64,000 bases of DNA from Pseudoalteromonas shioyasakiensis (lineage in GTDB: Bacteria; Pseudomonadota; Gammaproteobacteria; Enterobacterales; Alteromonadaceae): assembly GCF_019134595.1 (NCBI RefSeq), contig NZ_CP077771.1, positions 124,001-188,000 on the forward strand, written 5' to 3'. Positions within the stretch are counted from its first letter, which is position 1. Each line of letters begins with the position of its first letter. Of the stretch, positions 63,320-64,000 are shown one piece after another. The notes under the pieces are model-generated. The model had not been told where the DNA came from, did no database searches, and worked only from the letters and a program-made list of their open reading frames with translations. The translations under genes were made by a program, and so were the position numbers.

Positions 63320-64000
63320 ATGAACATTGCAGCACAACCGATAAGCATCGACAACATTTTAATGGCCGACTTAGACGCGCAGCGCAGCCACGCTAAAGCA
63401 GAAGGTATTGAAAGCTACCAGCAAAGACGTGAACACTTACTTGCGCTAAAAGCTATGATTACTGAGAACCAAGCACGTATTATTAGTGCTATTAACCAAG
63501 ACTATGGTAATCGCTCTCGCCATGAAACCTTGCTGGCCGAAATCATTAATGCGTGTGCAGATATCAATAGCACTTTAAAGCACCTTAAAAAGTGGATGAA
63601 AGTGCAAAAGCGACATGTTGATCACCGAATGTATTTAGGGGCAAAAAACCGAGTTATTCCCCAGCCACTTGGTGTAGTAGGGTTAATTGTGCCATGGAAT
63701 TTCCCGATAAATTTAGCATTCAGTCAATTAGCTGCTGCATTTGCAGCAGGTAATAAGGCGATGGTTAAAATGTCTGAAAACTCTCGGCATTTAAGTGCAC
63801 TTTTAGGCGAGCTAGTGGGCCACTATTTCAAACCAGAAAAGCTGCAATTTTACTGTGAGACAGGTGAAGTAGGCATCGCCTTTTCAAAGCTTACCTTTGA
63901 CCATTTAATGTTCACTGGTTCAGGTGAAACCGGTAAAAAAGTGATGGCTGCAGCGGCGCAAAACCTAACGCCTGTAACCCTTGAGTTAGGTGGTAAATCT
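63320..64000 (+). CDS. Coniferyl-aldehyde-dehydrogenase-like enzyme, cut by window end
   Basis: This is the first 227 codons of an aldehyde dehydrogenase, translated by me from ATG 63320. The pattern is that of the coniferyl aldehyde dehydrogenase group: RREHLLALKAMI near residues 37-48, then QPLGVVGLIVPWNFPINLAFSQLAAAFAAGNKAMVKMSE (the NAD-binding and N-anchor region), then FTGSGETGKKV and LTPVTLELGGKS. The active-site cysteine lies beyond the window. It oxidises an aromatic or fatty aldehyde with NAD(P). Controlled by the divergent AraC regulator. Substrate is inferred. Confidence 0.88.
   Translation, partial: MNIAAQPISIDNILMADLDAQRSHAKAEGIESYQQRREHLLALKAMITENQARIISAINQDYGNRSRHETLLAEIINACADINSTLKHLKKWMKVQKRHVDHRMYLGAKNRVIPQPLGVVGLIVPWNFPINLAFSQLAAAFAAGNKAMVKMSENSRHLSALLGELVGHYFKPEKLQFYCETGEVGIAFSKLTFDHLMFTGSGETGKKVMAAAAQNLTPVTLELGGKS

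Overview
The window looks like a chromosomal segment of a marine gammaproteobacterium of the order Alteromonadales, most likely Pseudoalteromonas or a close relative. This rests on the moderate-to-low G+C, the LacI/TonB-receptor/MFS sugar-locus style, the DUF3360 transporter, the long-hairpin intergenic repeat at about 12916-13080 and the 'catgactaaagtcatt' repeats near 59500-59940. The genus is inferred from remembered family styles, not from a search.

Layout. (1) 1-5280: a trehalose-type sugar locus (cytoplasmic trehalase, cut by the window start; MFS permease; LacI repressor; TonB-dependent receptor). Two near-identical palindromic operators each cover the -35 box of a predicted promoter. 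(2) 5285-11777: an ABC transporter whose permease is fused to an M1-type metallopeptidase, divergent from a LytS/LytTR two-component pair. (3) 11774-14763: an SGNH hydrolase, a DsrE-like protein, a hairpin MITE-like repeat, and a flavodoxin-fold reductase divergent from soxR with a textbook SoxR box between them. (4) 14800-31162: the variable arm of a type VI secretion system (T6SS). It holds a lipase, a Tiki/EreA-like protein, a peptidoglycan-hydrolase-like protein with a periplasmic partner, and an Rhs protein with a nuclease-like tip followed by an Imm49-like gene. It continues with a thiolase-like protein, an unknown helical protein, PAAR, VgrG and Hcp. (5) 31387-55015: the T6SS core. One operon runs tssA-B-C-C2-tagJ-E-F-G-H. 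A second runs tagH-tssJ-K-L-M-tagF-pppA. A divergent ppkA kinase and a PEGA lipoprotein follow. (6) 55072-64000: chromosomal genes (DUF1294, a secreted DUF1579-like protein, a DUF3360 transporter, a MASE1-GGDEF cyclase, 210-bp tandem repeats, a chemoreceptor, an AraC regulator and a truncated coniferyl-aldehyde-dehydrogenase-like gene).

How it works together. The T6SS has a complete set of the 13 core genes, together with the threonine-phosphorylation control set (PpkA, PppA, FHA protein TagH, TagF) known from the Pseudomonas H1-T6SS. No sigma-54 activator of the VasH type is in the window. As written, tssK is broken by a one-base frameshift near 50019, so the apparatus is either non-functional or the base is a sequence error. 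The sheath operon carries two divergent TssC proteins plus TagJ. The Hcp/VgrG/PAAR/Rhs operon lacks the usual adaptors (EagR/DUF1795, DUF4123, DUF2169). A thiolase-like protein and an unfamiliar helical protein stand in their place. This is my best candidate for a poorly described module in the window.
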